From positions 62,001 to 126,000 of the forward strand of contig NZ_JADPKA010000029.1 in NCBI RefSeq assembly GCF_023073715.1: a DNA stretch of 64,000 bases, given 5' to 3'. This DNA is from Bradyrhizobium sp. 164. Its GTDB lineage: Bacteria > Pseudomonadota > Alphaproteobacteria > Rhizobiales > Xanthobacteraceae. Position numbers and translations under genes: made by a program. Shown here piece after piece: positions 24,713 to 34,054 of this stretch (its first letter is position 1; each line of letters starts with the position of its first letter). The notes beneath the pieces were generated by a model that made no database searches, had not been told where the DNA came from, and saw nothing but the letters and a program-made list of their open reading frames with translations.

Positions 24713-27121
24713 ATGCCGACTTTTTCCCAAAGCCTTGAACAATCCCTGCATCGTGCACTGGCGATCGCAAACGAGCGTCATCACCAATACGCGACGCTCG
24801 AGCATCTATTGCTCTCTTTGATCGACGACTCCGATGCAGCCGCCGTCATGCGCGCCTGTAGCGTCGATCTCGACAAGCTCCGCACGAGTCTCGTCAACTA
24901 TCTTGAGACCGAATTCGAGAACCTGGTGACGGATGGCGCCGACGACGCCAAGCCGACCGCCGGCTTCCAGCGCGTGATCCAGCGCGCGGTGATCCACGTG
25001 CAGTCGTCCGGTCGCGAAGAGGTGACCGGCGCCAACGTGCTGATCGCAATCTTCGCCGAGCGCGAGAGCCATGCCGCGTATTTCCTGCAGGAGCAGGACA
25101 TGACGCGCTATGACGCGGTCAACTACATCAGCCACGGCATCGCCAAGCGGCCAGGCGTCTCCGAAGCGCGGCCCGTGCGCGGCGTCGACGAGGAGACGGA
25201 GGCCAAGGGCAACGAGGACGCCAAGAAGAAGGGCGAGGCGCTCGAGACCTATTGCGTCAACCTCAACAAGAAGGCCCGCGACGGCAAGATCGACCCGGTG
25301 ATCGGACGCAATTCCGAGATCAACCGCGCGATCCAGGTGCTGTGCCGCCGGCAGAAGAACAACCCGCTGTTCGTCGGCGAAGCCGGCGTCGGCAAGACCG
25401 CGATCGCGGAAGGCCTCGCCAAGCGCATCGTCGACAGCGAGGTGCCGGAGGTGCTGGCGGCCGCGACGGTGTTCTCGCTCGACATGGGCACGCTGCTCGC
25501 CGGCACGCGTTATCGCGGCGACTTCGAAGAGCGCCTGAAGCAGGTGCTGAAGGAGCTCGAGGCGCACCCCAACGCCATCCTGTTCATCGACGAGATCCAC
25601 ACCGTGATCGGTGCGGGTGCGACGTCGGGCGGGGCGATGGACGCATCGAACCTGCTCAAGCCGGCGCTGGCCTCGGGCACCATCCGCTGCATGGGCTCGA
25701 CCACCTACAAGGAATACCGTCAGCACTTCGAGAAGGACCGTGCGCTGGTGCGGCGCTTCCAGAAGATCGACATCAACGAGCCGACGGTCGAGGATGCGAT
25801 CGCGATCCTCAAGGGCCTCAAGCCGTATTTCGAGGACTACCACCGGCTGAAATACACCAACGAGGCGATCGAGGCCGCCGTCCAGCTCTCCTCGCGCTAC
25901 ATCCACGACCGCAAGCTGCCGGACAAGGCGATCGACGTGATCGACGAATCCGGTGCGGCACAGATGCTGGTCTCCGAGAACAAGCGCAAGAAGACCATCG
26001 GCATCAAGGAGATCGAGACCACGATCGCCTCGATGGCGCGGATTCCTCCGAAGAGCGTGTCGAAGGACGATGCCGAGGTGCTCAAGCATCTCGAGCAGAC
26101 CTTAAAGCGCACCGTTTTCGGCCAGGATAGGGCAATCGAGTCGCTCGCCGCTTCGATCAAGCTGGCGCGTGCTGGCCTGCGCGAGCCGGAGAAGCCGATC
26201 GGCTGCTACCTGTTCTCGGGTCCGACCGGCGTCGGCAAGACCGAGGTCGCAAAGCAGCTCGCGGCGACGCTCGGCGTCGAGCTGCTGCGCTTCGACATGT
26301 CGGAGTACATGGAGCGGCACACCGTGTCGCGCCTGATCGGCGCGCCTCCCGGCTATGTCGGCTTTGACCAGGGCGGCCTGCTCACCGACGGCGTCGACCA
26401 GCATCCGCATTGCGTGGTGCTGCTGGACGAGATCGAGAAGGCGCATCCCGATCTCTACAACGTGCTGCTCCAGATCATGGATCACGGCCGGCTTACCGAC
26501 CACAACGGCAAGCAGGTCAATTTCCGCAACGTGATCCTGATCATGACCACGAATGCGGGCGCGGCGGATCTCGCCAAGCAGGCGTTCGGCTTCACCCGTT
26601 CGAAGCGGGAAGGCGACGACCACGAGGCGATTAACCGGCAGTTCGCGCCGGAATTCCGCAACCGCCTCGATGCCATCGTCTCGTTCAGCCATCTCAGCGT
26701 CGAGGTGATCGGCACCGTCGTCGAGAAGTTCGTGCTTCAGCTCGAGGCGCAGCTTGGCGATCGCGACGTCACCATCGAGCTGTCCGAGCCGGCCAAGACC
26801 TGGCTGGTCCAGCACGGTTACGACGAGCAGATGGGTGCACGTCCCATGGCCCGCGTGATCCAGGAGCACATCAAGAAGCCGCTGGCGGACGAGGTGCTGT
26901 TCGGCAAGCTCAAGGGCGGCGGCCATGTTCGTGTCGTTCTCGTCAAGGACGAGGCCGACGAGACCAAGGAGAAGATCGGCTTCGAGTTCGTTGAGGGCCC
27001 GGTCACGCCGAAGCAGGAGAAGCTGCCCGGCGCCCGCAAGCGTCCGCCAGGCAAGTCCAAGCCGGGCGGTCCCGGCGGCTCCAAGGGGCCGACCTCGAAA
27101 GGGCCACTGGTCAAAGTCTGA
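24713..27121 (+). CDS. clpA: ATP-dependent Clp protease ATP-binding subunit ClpA
   Basis: The 802-residue AAA+ unfoldase has an N-domain for ClpS binding (residues 1-145), a first ATPase domain with Walker A GEAGVGKT (about 224-231) and Walker [13 protein letters not shown] LFIDEIHT, and a second ATPase with GPTGVGKT (about 504-511) and [14 protein letters not shown] Pro/Lys/Gly-rich C-terminal tail (about 765-802) is longer than in E. coli. It unfolds substrates for the ClpP protease in the cytoplasm. Its own promoter probably lies in the 290-base gap after clpS (TATAACTATATG near 24640). A terminator follows. Confidence 0.97.
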   Translation: MPTFSQSLEQSLHRALAIANERHHQYATLEHLLLSLIDDSDAAAVMRACSVDLDKLRTSLVNYLETEFENLVTDGADDAKPTAGFQRVIQRAVIHVQSSGREEVTGANVLIAIFAERESHAAYFLQEQDMTRYDAVNYISHGIAKRPGVSEARPVRGVDEETEAKGNEDAKKKGEALETYCVNLNKKARDGKIDPVIGRNSEINRAIQVLCRRQKNNPLFVGEAGVGKTAIAEGLAKRIVDSEVPEVLAAATVFSLDMGTLLAGTRYRGDFEERLKQVLKELEAHPNAILFIDEIHTVIGAGATSGGAMDASNLLKPALASGTIRCMGSTTYKEYRQHFEKDRALVRRFQKIDINEPTVEDAIAILKGLKPYFEDYHRLKYTNEAIEAAVQLSSRYIHDRKLPDKAIDVIDESGAAQMLVSENKRKKTIGIKEIETTIASMARIPPKSVSKDDAEVLKHLEQTLKRTVFGQDRAIESLAASIKLARAGLREPEKPIGCYLFSGPTGVGKTEVAKQLAATLGVELLRFDMSEYMERHTVSRLIGAPPGYVGFDQGGLLTDGVDQHPHCVVLLDEIEKAHPDLYNVLLQIMDHGRLTDHNGKQVNFRNVILIMTTNAGAADLAKQAFGFTRSKREGDDHEAINRQFAPEFRNRLDAIVSFSHLSVEVIGTVVEKFVLQLEAQLGDRDVTIELSEPAKTWLVQHGYDEQMGARPMARVIQEHIKKPLADEVLFGKLKGGGHVRVVLVKDEADETKEKIGFEFVEGPVTPKQEKLPGARKRPPGKSKPGGPGGSKGPTSKGPLVKV

Positions 27122-27140
27122 TTTGCACGCGATGAGTTGA

Positions 27141-27168
27141 AAAGGCCGGCTGAAAAGCCGGTCTTTTT
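27141..27168 (+). terminator. Rho-independent terminator after clpA
   Basis: The hairpin GGCCGGCT-GAAA-AGCCGGTC (one G-T pair) is followed by TTTTT. It begins 20 bases after the clpA stop. Confidence 0.85.
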
Positions 27169-27192
27169 GTTGCTCGCATCACCGTAGCGGCG

Positions 27193-28614
27193 TCATTCAC
27201 CCCGCAGGCGCTGGTCGTCCTGCACGCGAACGTGCTCGGCGCCGCGCGCGCCCGGGGGCGACAGTCGCAGCATGCTCAGCACCGCGCCGCAGAGTGCAAA
27301 GCCGACACCGGCGAGGAGCGCCAGCCGGGTTCCTTCGACCGGATAGCGGCCGAGGAACAGCGCCACCAGTGCCGCGCCGGTGGTCTGGCCGAGCAGGCGG
27401 GCCGTTCCCAGCATGCCGCTGGCGCCGCCGGCGCGCTCGCGCGGGGCGGCCGCGATCATGGTGCGGTTGTTGGGGGTCTGGAACAGGCCGAAGCCGGCGC
27501 CGGCCAGCGCCATGCGCCAGATCACGTCGAACGGCGCGGGCGTTGCAGGCAGCAAGGCGAGCGCGCCGAGGCCGCAGGCGAACAGCGTGAGCCCGATACC
27601 ACCGAGCAGGCCGGCGGGATAATGCTCGACAAGGCGGCCAGCGAGGGGCGCGGCGAAAACCACCGCGATCGGCCAGGGCGTGATCAAGAGGCCCATGTGC
27701 ACGGCGGAATAGCCGAAGCGGCTCTGCAGATAAAAGGGGATCGCGACGAAGGCCAGCATCTGTCCGCAGAACGATGCGATCGAGGTCGCAATCGACAGCG
27801 CGAACACCGGGATGCGCAACAGATCGATCGGCAACAGCGGCGAGGTCATGTGGGTTTCGCGATAGATCAGCAGCGCGCCGGCGACGATGGCGATGGCGAA
27901 CTGCACGAGGCAGGTGACCGCCGCCTCGCCATGGCCGACGCTGTCGACGGCGGCGATGCCGACGCCGAACGTGATCGCGGAGAGCCCCGCGCTCTGCCAA
28001 TCGAAGGAACGGCTTGCGGGCCTGGTGTGCGGCAGGCTGCGCAAGCCGATCAGCAATGTCACCGCACCGAGCGGGAGGTTGATGGCGAACAGCCAGGGCC
28101 AGCTTCCGATCGCGAGAATCCCGGCGGCGAGCGTCGGGCCAACCGCGGCCGAGAAGGCGACCACGAGCGCGTTGAGCCCGATGCCGCGGCCGAGCTGGCT
28201 GCGCGGATAGGTGAAGCGCACCAGCGCCGCGTTGACGCTCATGATTCCGGCCGCGCCAAAGCCCTGGATGATGCGCGCGATTGTCAGGAGCGGCAGCGTG
28301 TGTGCCAGCGCGCACAACGCGGATGCGAGCGTGAACAGTGCGAGCCCGACCAGATAGACGCGACGATAGCCGACGATCTCGCCAAGCGAAGCCAGCGGCA
28401 GCAGCGAGATCGTGATCGCGAGCTGGTAACCGTTGACGATCCAGATCGAGAAGGCCGGGCTCGCATCGAGGTCGGCCGCGATCGTCGGCAGCGCCACATT
28501 GGCGATGGCGCTGTCGACCACCGCCATGATGATGCCAAGCGCAATGGTCAGCACCGCCTGGCTGCGCTGCGGCTGCGGCAGGCCGTCGGCATGCTCGATC
28601 GGGGCGGATGACAT
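27193..28614 (-). CDS. MFS transporter, DHA2-type drug exporter
   Basis: The 473-residue integral membrane protein shows the 14-helix DHA2 pattern, with the family motif near the first helices (MAVVDSAIANVALPTIAADL), motif A-like LASLGEIVGYRRVYLVGL and motif C-like helices (GIMSVNAALVRFTYP, GIGLNALVVAFSAAVGPTLAAGIL). It probably exports organic compounds in exchange for protons across the inner membrane. No HlyD-type partner or regulator gene adjoins it. It converges with clpA. Confidence 0.9.
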   Translation of the reverse strand: MSSAPIEHADGLPQPQRSQAVLTIALGIIMAVVDSAIANVALPTIAADLDASPAFSIWIVNGYQLAITISLLPLASLGEIVGYRRVYLVGLALFTLASALCALAHTLPLLTIARIIQGFGAAGIMSVNAALVRFTYPRSQLGRGIGLNALVVAFSAAVGPTLAAGILAIGSWPWLFAINLPLGAVTLLIGLRSLPHTRPASRSFDWQSAGLSAITFGVGIAAVDSVGHGEAAVTCLVQFAIAIVAGALLIYRETHMTSPLLPIDLLRIPVFALSIATSIASFCGQMLAFVAIPFYLQSRFGYSAVHMGLLITPWPIAVVFAAPLAGRLVEHYPAGLLGGIGLTLFACGLGALALLPATPAPFDVIWRMALAGAGFGLFQTPNNRTMIAAAPRERAGGASGMLGTARLLGQTTGAALVALFLGRYPVEGTRLALLAGVGFALCGAVLSMLRLSPPGARGAEHVRVQDDQRLRGE

Positions 28615-28785
28615 GATGGAGGCGCGGTTGATTCGAGCCGTGATTCATCTCCGAATAGGAAATTGCCGGATCGACAGCAACCCGTCAGGACACGGACAGT
28701 TCCCCTGCCGGGAGCCGGGCTTCCGCCATGAAAAGAAAGGAGTCGGGAGCGCTTTCGCGAGAGCCCGGCATGGCTTGGCAATGCC

Positions 28786-29022
28786 CTAGTCGTGCCGCAG
28801 CATGTCAGCGAAGGCCGCGTCGGCAACGCGCGGGTCGATCGCTTTCGCCTCGGGCTGGATTTCGATCGTCGTTGCGGACGAGGAGAAGCAGGCGAGCTGG
28901 TAGTCACCCGGCTGCCGCGGCAGGAGCGTCAACCCCCAGCCTACCAGGACGAGCAGCGCGAGCCGGATGGCGATCACACCAAGCAATAGCTCCGTTCCGC
29001 TTATGGTGGCGTCGGTCCTCAT
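28786..29022 (-). CDS. Small membrane-anchored hypothetical protein, 78 aa
   Basis: The product has one hydrophobic helix (ELLLGVIAIRLALLVLVGWGL) near its N-terminus and a short soluble tail ending in ADAAFADMLRHD. The start at 29022 (MRTDATIS) precedes the helix; the longer frame upstream is antisense to the AraC gene and is not used. It follows the AraC regulator on the same strand after about 100 bases. No family was recognised. Confidence 0.5.
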   Translation of the reverse strand: MRTDATISGTELLLGVIAIRLALLVLVGWGLTLLPRQPGDYQLACFSSSATTIEIQPEAKAIDPRVADAAFADMLRHD

Positions 29023-29122
29023 GCGTGCCAGCTTGAGGCAGGTCAGCAGGCAAGACAATTTGGAATTGGCGAGCGCTGCCTTCGCTCGAAGCGAAGGCTC
29101 GAGGTGATCGCTGACTGGACTG

Positions 29123-30079
29123 TCAGTGCCGCGACTGGCTCTGCCGGAAGTCGCGCGGCGACATGCCGAAATGGTCGCGGAAGACGCGGCCGAAATGCGA
29201 GAGGTCGTTGAAGCCCCAGGCGAAGGCGATCTCGCTAATGTGGCGATGGGCGAGCACGGGCGAGGCGAGGTCGCGCCTGCATTGGGCGAGGCGTTCGGCG
29301 AGGACATGGCGCTGGAACGAGGTGTCCTCGTCGGCGAGGAGATCGTTGACATAGCGCGGCGAGATGCCGAGCGCGGCCGCGGCCTCCGCGAGCGAGAGGT
29401 CGGGATCAGCAAGATGCGCGCGGATGTGCGCCTTTAGCCGGTAGAGCAGGGCGGAGCGATGGGTCGAGGACGGCAGCGACGTCTTGCCGAGCCGCTCGCC
29501 GAGCGCCATCGCAAGGAGATCGACCGCCTGCTCCGACAGTGCGGCCGCGTTGTTTGGAGCAAGTTGGTCCGCGCTCTGGCAGAGCCTGACAATGAAATCA
29601 TAGGCGAGCCGTTCGAGCGGCACATCGGCGCCGAACGCAATCGCGGTCAGTGCCTCGGTGCCGCCGAGCCGGCGCTGCAGCATCTCACGCGGCACCTTGA
29701 AGATGGTCTGCGTGAAGCTGTCGTTGAACTTCAGCTCATACGGCCGCGTGGTGTCATACAGCGCGAATTCGCCGGGATGGATCACGGTCTCGCGGCCATC
29801 CTGCACCACGCCGCCGTTCCCGCGATTGCCGAGCGCGACCAGGACGAAATCCTGATCAGAGCGCGCGATGCGCGAGGGCGTGCGGAAGACATGCTGGCGG
29901 TCGGAGCAGACCTCGGAGCACACGGCCCTGCCGAGCGAAGCCTGCGTGACCGAGCCGTGAAAGGCGCTACCAACGTCCGACTTGCAGTCGAGCCCGACGA
30001 AGACGTCGCAGACAATGTCCTGCCAGAGGGCCAGCCGCCGGTAGCCGGGGCTGCCGTCCGTCGTGAACTGGATTGGCAT
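29123..30079 (-). CDS. AraC-family transcriptional regulator of the aldoxime-nitrilase cluster
   Basis: The 318-residue protein has an N-terminal AraC-binding-like sensory domain (about residues 1-190) and a C-terminal double HTH (about 215-315, LSLAEAAAALGISPRYVNDLL and HISEIAFAWGFNDLSHFGRVFRDHFGMSPRDFR). The ATG at 30079 follows a GGGAGG site; upstream residues look non-coding. It is divergent from the nitrilase and aldoxime dehydratase genes with 196 bases between, and AraC regulators (OxdR or NitR) control similar clusters in other bacteria. It is therefore likely to activate them in response to nitrile, aldoxime or a product. The inducer is not known. Confidence 0.9.
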   Translation of the reverse strand: MPIQFTTDGSPGYRRLALWQDIVCDVFVGLDCKSDVGSAFHGSVTQASLGRAVCSEVCSDRQHVFRTPSRIARSDQDFVLVALGNRGNGGVVQDGRETVIHPGEFALYDTTRPYELKFNDSFTQTIFKVPREMLQRRLGGTEALTAIAFGADVPLERLAYDFIVRLCQSADQLAPNNAAALSEQAVDLLAMALGERLGKTSLPSSTHRSALLYRLKAHIRAHLADPDLSLAEAAAALGISPRYVNDLLADEDTSFQRHVLAERLAQCRRDLASPVLAHRHISEIAFAWGFNDLSHFGRVFRDHFGMSPRDFRQSQSRH

Positions 30080-30117
30080 CTGAGGAGCCTCCCTTTCACA
30101 CCCTGCAAAAATCGCCT

Positions 30118-30165
30118 GTTGGCGGATCCAGCCTGCCCGGAGGCAAATCCCGTACCGGTTGGCGG
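30118..30165. promoter_or_regulatory. Direct repeat GTTGGCGG in the divergent intergenic region
   Basis: GTTGGCGG occurs at 30118-30125 and 30158-30165, the starts 40 bases apart, which is about four helical turns. This could be a pair of AraC-type binding half-sites between the regulator and the nitrilase gene. The eight-base match is short, so support is modest. Confidence 0.3.
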
Positions 30166-30275
30166 GCGCGTCCAGTCGAGTTTTTGTTCCGCCCTGGTCG
30201 AGCGCCCGGCCGTCCGGCTTGGCCAAATAGACTGCATCGGACGTGGCTTCCGATCAACCGGCGATGGAGGCGGGA

Positions 30276-31292
30276 ATGGGCATCGAACATCCGAAATACA
30301 AGGTGGCAGTGGTACAGGCGGCGCCGGCCTGGCTCGACCTCGACGCCTCGATCGCCAAGTCGATCGCGTTGATCACGGAGGCCGCGGAAAAGGGCGCCAA
30401 GCTGGTCGCCTTTCCTGAGGCGTTCATCCCCGGTTACCCCTGGCATATCTGGATGGACTCGCCGGCATGGGCGATCGGCCGCGGCTTCGTGCAGCGCTAT
30501 TTCGACAATTCACTGTCCTATGACAGCCCGCAGGCTGAAAAGCTGCGCGAGGCCGTGCGCAAGGCAAAGCTCACCGCCGTGATCGGCCTGTCCGAGCGCG
30601 ACGGCGGCAGCCTCTATCTGGCGCAATGGCTGATCGGGCCCGGCGGCGAGACCATCGCAAAGCGCCGCAAGCTGCGGCCGACCCATGCCGAGCGCACCGT
30701 CTATGGCGAGGGCGACGGCAGCGACCTTGCCGTGCATGCGAGAGCCGACATCGGCCGCCTCGGCGCACTGTGCTGCTGGGAGCATCTCCAGCCGCTGTCG
30801 AAATACGCGATGTACGCCCAGAACGAGCAGGTGCATGTCGCCGCCTGGCCGAGCTTCTCGCTCTACGATCCCTTCGCGCCGGCGCTCGGCGCCGAGGTCA
30901 ACAATGCGGCTTCGCGCGTTTACGCGGTGGAAGGCTCCTGCTTCGTGCTCGCGCCTTGCGCGACGGTGTCGCAAGGAATGATCGACGAGCTTTGCGACCG
31001 GCCCGACAAGCATGCTCTGCTGCATGCCGGCGGCGGCTTTGCCGCGATCTATGGCCCCGACGGCAGCCAGATCGGCGAGAAGCTGGCGCCGGACCAGGAG
31101 GGTCTCCTGATTGCCGAGATCGACCTCGGCGCCATCGGTGTTGCAAAGAACGCCGCCGATCCCGCCGGGCATTATTCGCGGCCCGACGTGACGCGGCTCC
31201 TGCTCAACAACAAGCCGTACAAGCGGGTCGAGCAGTTTGCGCTGCCGGTCGATATGGTCGAGCCCACGGACATCGCCGCCGCGGCGAGCTGA
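30276..31292 (+). CDS. Nitrilase of the aldoxime-nitrile pathway
   Basis: The 338-residue enzyme belongs to the nitrilase superfamily, with the Glu48-Lys132-Cys167 triad visible in FPEAFIPGYPW, RRKLRPTHAER and CCWEHLQPL. It hydrolyses nitriles to carboxylic acids and ammonia. The sequence resembles arylacetonitrilase or phenylacetaldoxime-type nitrilases. The ATG at 30276 has a GGAGGCGGGA ribosome site; longer GTG/ATG starts at 30243 and 30264 are possible. The next gene, 21 bases on, encodes aldoxime dehydratase, so the pair would convert aldoximes to nitriles to acids. Likely substrates are arylalkyl nitriles, perhaps plant-derived. Confidence 0.95.
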   Translation: MGIEHPKYKVAVVQAAPAWLDLDASIAKSIALITEAAEKGAKLVAFPEAFIPGYPWHIWMDSPAWAIGRGFVQRYFDNSLSYDSPQAEKLREAVRKAKLTAVIGLSERDGGSLYLAQWLIGPGGETIAKRRKLRPTHAERTVYGEGDGSDLAVHARADIGRLGALCCWEHLQPLSKYAMYAQNEQVHVAAWPSFSLYDPFAPALGAEVNNAASRVYAVEGSCFVLAPCATVSQGMIDELCDRPDKHALLHAGGGFAAIYGPDGSQIGEKLAPDQEGLLIAEIDLGAIGVAKNAADPAGHYSRPDVTRLLLNNKPYKRVEQFALPVDMVEPTDIAAAAS

Positions 31293-31313
31293 TCGCCGGG
31301 ACCACGGGAAAGC

Positions 31314-32342
31314 ATGATCATGGAATCCGCAATTCCTCTGCATCTCGAAACCCAGCGCACGCGCCACAAGCGCGTGCCGGACGACTACCAGCCGCCATAT
31401 CCGTCGTTCGTGGCGCGCTACAAGCCAGCCGTGAACCGCGTCGTGATGGCCTATCTCGGTGTCCAGTATCGCGGTGTGGCACCGGCGGCGACGGACGCTC
31501 TGATAGAAATTGCGGAGCTCTTCGCTGCAGAGAACGGTCCGTCCCACTGGGACCGCGCGCATTATGTCGACCAGTTCGGCCATGAGAACGTTGTCTCCGT
31601 CGGTTATTGGGACGACGTCGCACGCTTCGATGCCTGGTTCGCACCTGCGCGAGAGGCGTGGACCGGAAGTCAGCGAGACGATATCGGCACCTTCATCGAG
31701 GTGCTGCGACCCATTGTGGCGCGGCACGAGACGCTGTTCTCCTCGCCTGACCGGCCCGAAGGTGTCGCCGCAATCGCCGCCGACATGAGCGGCGAGGTGC
31801 AGGAGCACGCGTATTGGGGCGGCATGCGTGATCGCATTCCGCTGTCCCAAACGGATGCGATGACGCCAGGCGGCGCACCGGAGCTGATCCGCGCTGGCGC
31901 GCGGCTGCGCGTCGTGGCGCACGACAATCTCTGCCTGATCCGCTCTGGGCAGGACTGGAGCGATACCGAGACGTCCGAGCGCAAGCTCTATCTCGACGAC
32001 GTCGAGCCGGTGCTGCGCCAGGGCATGGATTTCCTGCGCGACGACGGCCTTGGCATCGGCTGTTACGCCCATCGCTACATGCGGATGCTCGCGGCTGATG
32101 GCAGCGTCAGCGAAAAGTCCTATGGCCAGAGCTGGTGGAAGAGTCTCGCTGCGCTCGAACGCTGGGCGGAGTCGCATCCGACCCACCTCAAGATTTTCGG
32201 CGCCGCGATGAAATATCTGTCGACGCTCGGGCCGTCAGCCAAGTTGCGGCTCTATCACGAAGTCACGGTGGCTGCCGCCGACGAGCAGTTCTTCGAATAT
32301 CTGAACTGTCATCCGAAGACGGGCATGCTGGCGGCGGTGTAG
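31314..32342 (+). CDS. oxd: Heme-dependent aldoxime dehydratase
   Basis: The 342-residue heme protein converts aldoximes to nitriles by dehydration, a ferrous-heme reaction. The C-terminal region holds the proximal heme His candidate His291 in THLKIFG and distal His315 in LYHEVTV, as in the Rhodococcus and Pseudomonas Oxd enzymes. Further family motifs are SHWDRAHYVDQFGHENVVSVGYWD in the N-terminal half and CHPKTGML at the end. ATG codons at 31314 and 31320 could both serve. It is the last gene of a two-gene operon with nitrilase. Rhizobia might use it on indole-3-acetaldoxime or phenylacetaldoxime from plants, but substrate range is inferred. Confidence 0.95.
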   Translation: MIMESAIPLHLETQRTRHKRVPDDYQPPYPSFVARYKPAVNRVVMAYLGVQYRGVAPAATDALIEIAELFAAENGPSHWDRAHYVDQFGHENVVSVGYWDDVARFDAWFAPAREAWTGSQRDDIGTFIEVLRPIVARHETLFSSPDRPEGVAAIAADMSGEVQEHAYWGGMRDRIPLSQTDAMTPGGAPELIRAGARLRVVAHDNLCLIRSGQDWSDTETSERKLYLDDVEPVLRQGMDFLRDDGLGIGCYAHRYMRMLAADGSVSEKSYGQSWWKSLAALERWAESHPTHLKIFGAAMKYLSTLGPSAKLRLYHEVTVAAADEQFFEYLNCHPKTGMLAAV

Positions 32343-32361
32343 GCCGTCCGCGCCTGATCGG

Positions 32362-33000
32362 CTAGGTCACGCAGTGGCGGAGCAGCTCGGGATGTGCGGC
32401 GCAGATGTGATGAGCGCCGGCGTCGAGCAGCTCGGCCTCGCTGCCGTAGCCGTAGAGCACGCCGATGGCGGTTATGCCGTTGGCGCGGGCGCCGACCACG
32501 TCATGGCTGCGATCGCCGATCATGACCGCGTGCTGCGGATCAACCCTGGCTTCCTCGAGCGCGTAGCGGAGCAGGTCGCGCTTGTCGACGCGCGTGCCGT
32601 CGAGCTCGGAGCCGAACACGCGCTCGAAATAGGGCTTCAGGGCGAAATGATCGACGATGCGCGTGGCGTAGACGGCAGGCTTGCTGGTTGCCACGAACAT
32701 GCGCTGACGTGTCGCTGCGAGCCTCGACAATGTGTCCGTAATTCCGCTGTAAGCCTCATTCTCGAACAGGCCGATGTCGCTGAAGCGCTCGCGATAGAGC
32801 AGGAGCGCACGGTCAGCGAGTTCATCGGTCCCGGTGAGCTTCTTGAGGCTGGCATGCAGCGGTGGGCCGATGCACCAGGTCAGTTCGTCCTCGCTCGGCA
32901 CCGAAACGCCGAGCCGTTCCAGCGCGTACTGGATCGAGCGGGTGATCCCGGGCTTTGGGTTGGTCAGTGTGCCGTCGAGATCAAAAAAGATTGTCACCAT
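32362..33000 (-). CDS. HAD hydrolase, phosphoglycolate-phosphatase-like
   Basis: The 212-residue protein is a class I HAD phosphatase: motif I FFDLDGTLTNP, motif II VATSKP (Ser/Thr), motif III Lys in RVDKRDLL and motif IV IGDRSHDVVGA. The all-helical cap between motif I and II fits the PGP/beta-phosphoglucomutase subgroup. It dephosphorylates a small metabolite in the cytoplasm. The ATG at 33000 precedes motif I by four residues; an extension to 33060 is unlikely. Exact substrate unknown. Confidence 0.88.
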   Translation of the reverse strand: MVTIFFDLDGTLTNPKPGITRSIQYALERLGVSVPSEDELTWCIGPPLHASLKKLTGTDELADRALLLYRERFSDIGLFENEAYSGITDTLSRLAATRQRMFVATSKPAVYATRIVDHFALKPYFERVFGSELDGTRVDKRDLLRYALEEARVDPQHAVMIGDRSHDVVGARANGITAIGVLYGYGSEAELLDAGAHHICAAHPELLRHCVT

Positions 33001-33089
33001 CAGGGCGCGACCTGCATTGATATTGCTGCTCGTTGCTAGAGGGCTGGGGTTCCAAGTCAAGGTCTGAATTGTCCCATAGCGGCAATGCC

Positions 33090-34043
33090 ATGCGAATAGC
33101 TCGGATCATCGCTGTCTTGTGCCAGACCCTCGTGCTGTCGCCGGCGCTGGCGGAGGAGGCGCCTGGGCCCGTCGTGTCACCGAATGCCCAGGAACCAGAG
33201 AAACCGGCGGAGAAACCGAAAGATGCCCGCGAGAGCGACACGCGGGAGTCGCTCTGCCTGATCATCGAGGCGGCCGCGCGCCAGGCCAATCTGCCGCTGG
33301 AGTTCTTCGCCCGCGTGATCTGGCAGGAGAGCCGCTTCCAGTCCGACGCCGTCGGACCGGTGACCCGCAACGGCGAACGCGCGCAGGGCATCGCACAGTT
33401 CATGCCAGGCACCGCCGGCGAGCGCGGGCTGCTTGATCCCTTCAATCCGGTGCAGGCGCTGCCCAAGTCGGCCGAATTCCTCAATGAGCTGCGCAACCAG
33501 TTCGGCAATCTCGGCCTCGCGGCTGCCGCCTACAACGCCGGCCCGCGGCGGGTGCAGGAATGGCTCGCGGGCACCGGTTCAATGCCGGAGCAGACCCGCA
33601 ACTACGTTCTCGCCATTACCGGTGCGACAGTGGAGACGTGGGCCAAGGCCGGCGCGACCGGAAGCGGCCCGCCGAGCGCGCCGCCGACGGGCTGCCGCGA
33701 TCTCATGGCGTTGCTCAAGCGCGCTCCCAATCCGTTCGTGGCCGAACTCGAGCAGCATGTCGAGCTTGCCGCCGCAAAGGTCTGGGGCGTACAGCTCGCC
33801 GCTGGCTTCGACCGCAATAGGGCGCTGGCGATGTATTCCCGCGCGGTCACGCGGCTGAGCACCGTGATCGGTGATCGCGATCCGAGCTTGCTGTCTTCCG
33901 TGATGCGCAGCCGCGGCACGCGCGCCTTCTATCAAGTGCGCATCGGCGCCGACACGCGCAGCGAAGCGGATGATCTGTGCAACCGCATCCGCAAGGCGGG
34001 CGGTGCGTGCTTTGTGCTGAAGAACCGCGGTGTGAGCGGGTAG
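33090..34043 (+). CDS. Lytic transglycosylase (SLT domain)
   Basis: The 317-residue protein has a signal peptide (IIAVLCQTLVLSPALAEE) and an SLT domain (about residues 60-190) with the catalytic Glu in WQESRFQSDAVG, the GIAQFMPGTA motif and AAYNAGP. It cleaves the beta-1,4 link of peptidoglycan with anhydro-sugar formation in the periplasm. The C-terminal part (about 215-317) ends in a SPOR-like segment (TRAFYQVRIGADTRSEADDLCNRI). ATG 33090 places the signal peptide at the N-terminus. It precedes the AzlC gene; a shared operon is possible. Confidence 0.92.
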   Translation: MRIARIIAVLCQTLVLSPALAEEAPGPVVSPNAQEPEKPAEKPKDARESDTRESLCLIIEAAARQANLPLEFFARVIWQESRFQSDAVGPVTRNGERAQGIAQFMPGTAGERGLLDPFNPVQALPKSAEFLNELRNQFGNLGLAAAAYNAGPRRVQEWLAGTGSMPEQTRNYVLAITGATVETWAKAGATGSGPPSAPPTGCRDLMALLKRAPNPFVAELEQHVELAAAKVWGVQLAAGFDRNRALAMYSRAVTRLSTVIGDRDPSLLSSVMRSRGTRAFYQVRIGADTRSEADDLCNRIRKAGGACFVLKNRGVSG

Positions 34044-34054
34044 GGGATGCGCGC

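Noticed and set aside
24806..26089. 427-codon minus-strand frame inside clpA
   Set aside because: The frame is an antisense shadow of a highly conserved gene, with no start signal or domain.
27232..28611. 459-codon open frame opposite the MFS exporter gene
   Set aside because: It is an antisense frame of a high-GC gene, with Gln/Arg/Ala-rich composition and no domain; the other strand has a clear transporter.
28786..29412. Extended form of the small membrane protein (208 aa)
   Set aside because: The first 130 residues are antisense to the AraC HTH region; the real gene most likely starts at 29022.
30510..32186. 558-codon minus-strand frame across nitrilase and aldoxime dehydratase
   Set aside because: It is antisense to two well-supported enzymes and shows no recognisable domain.
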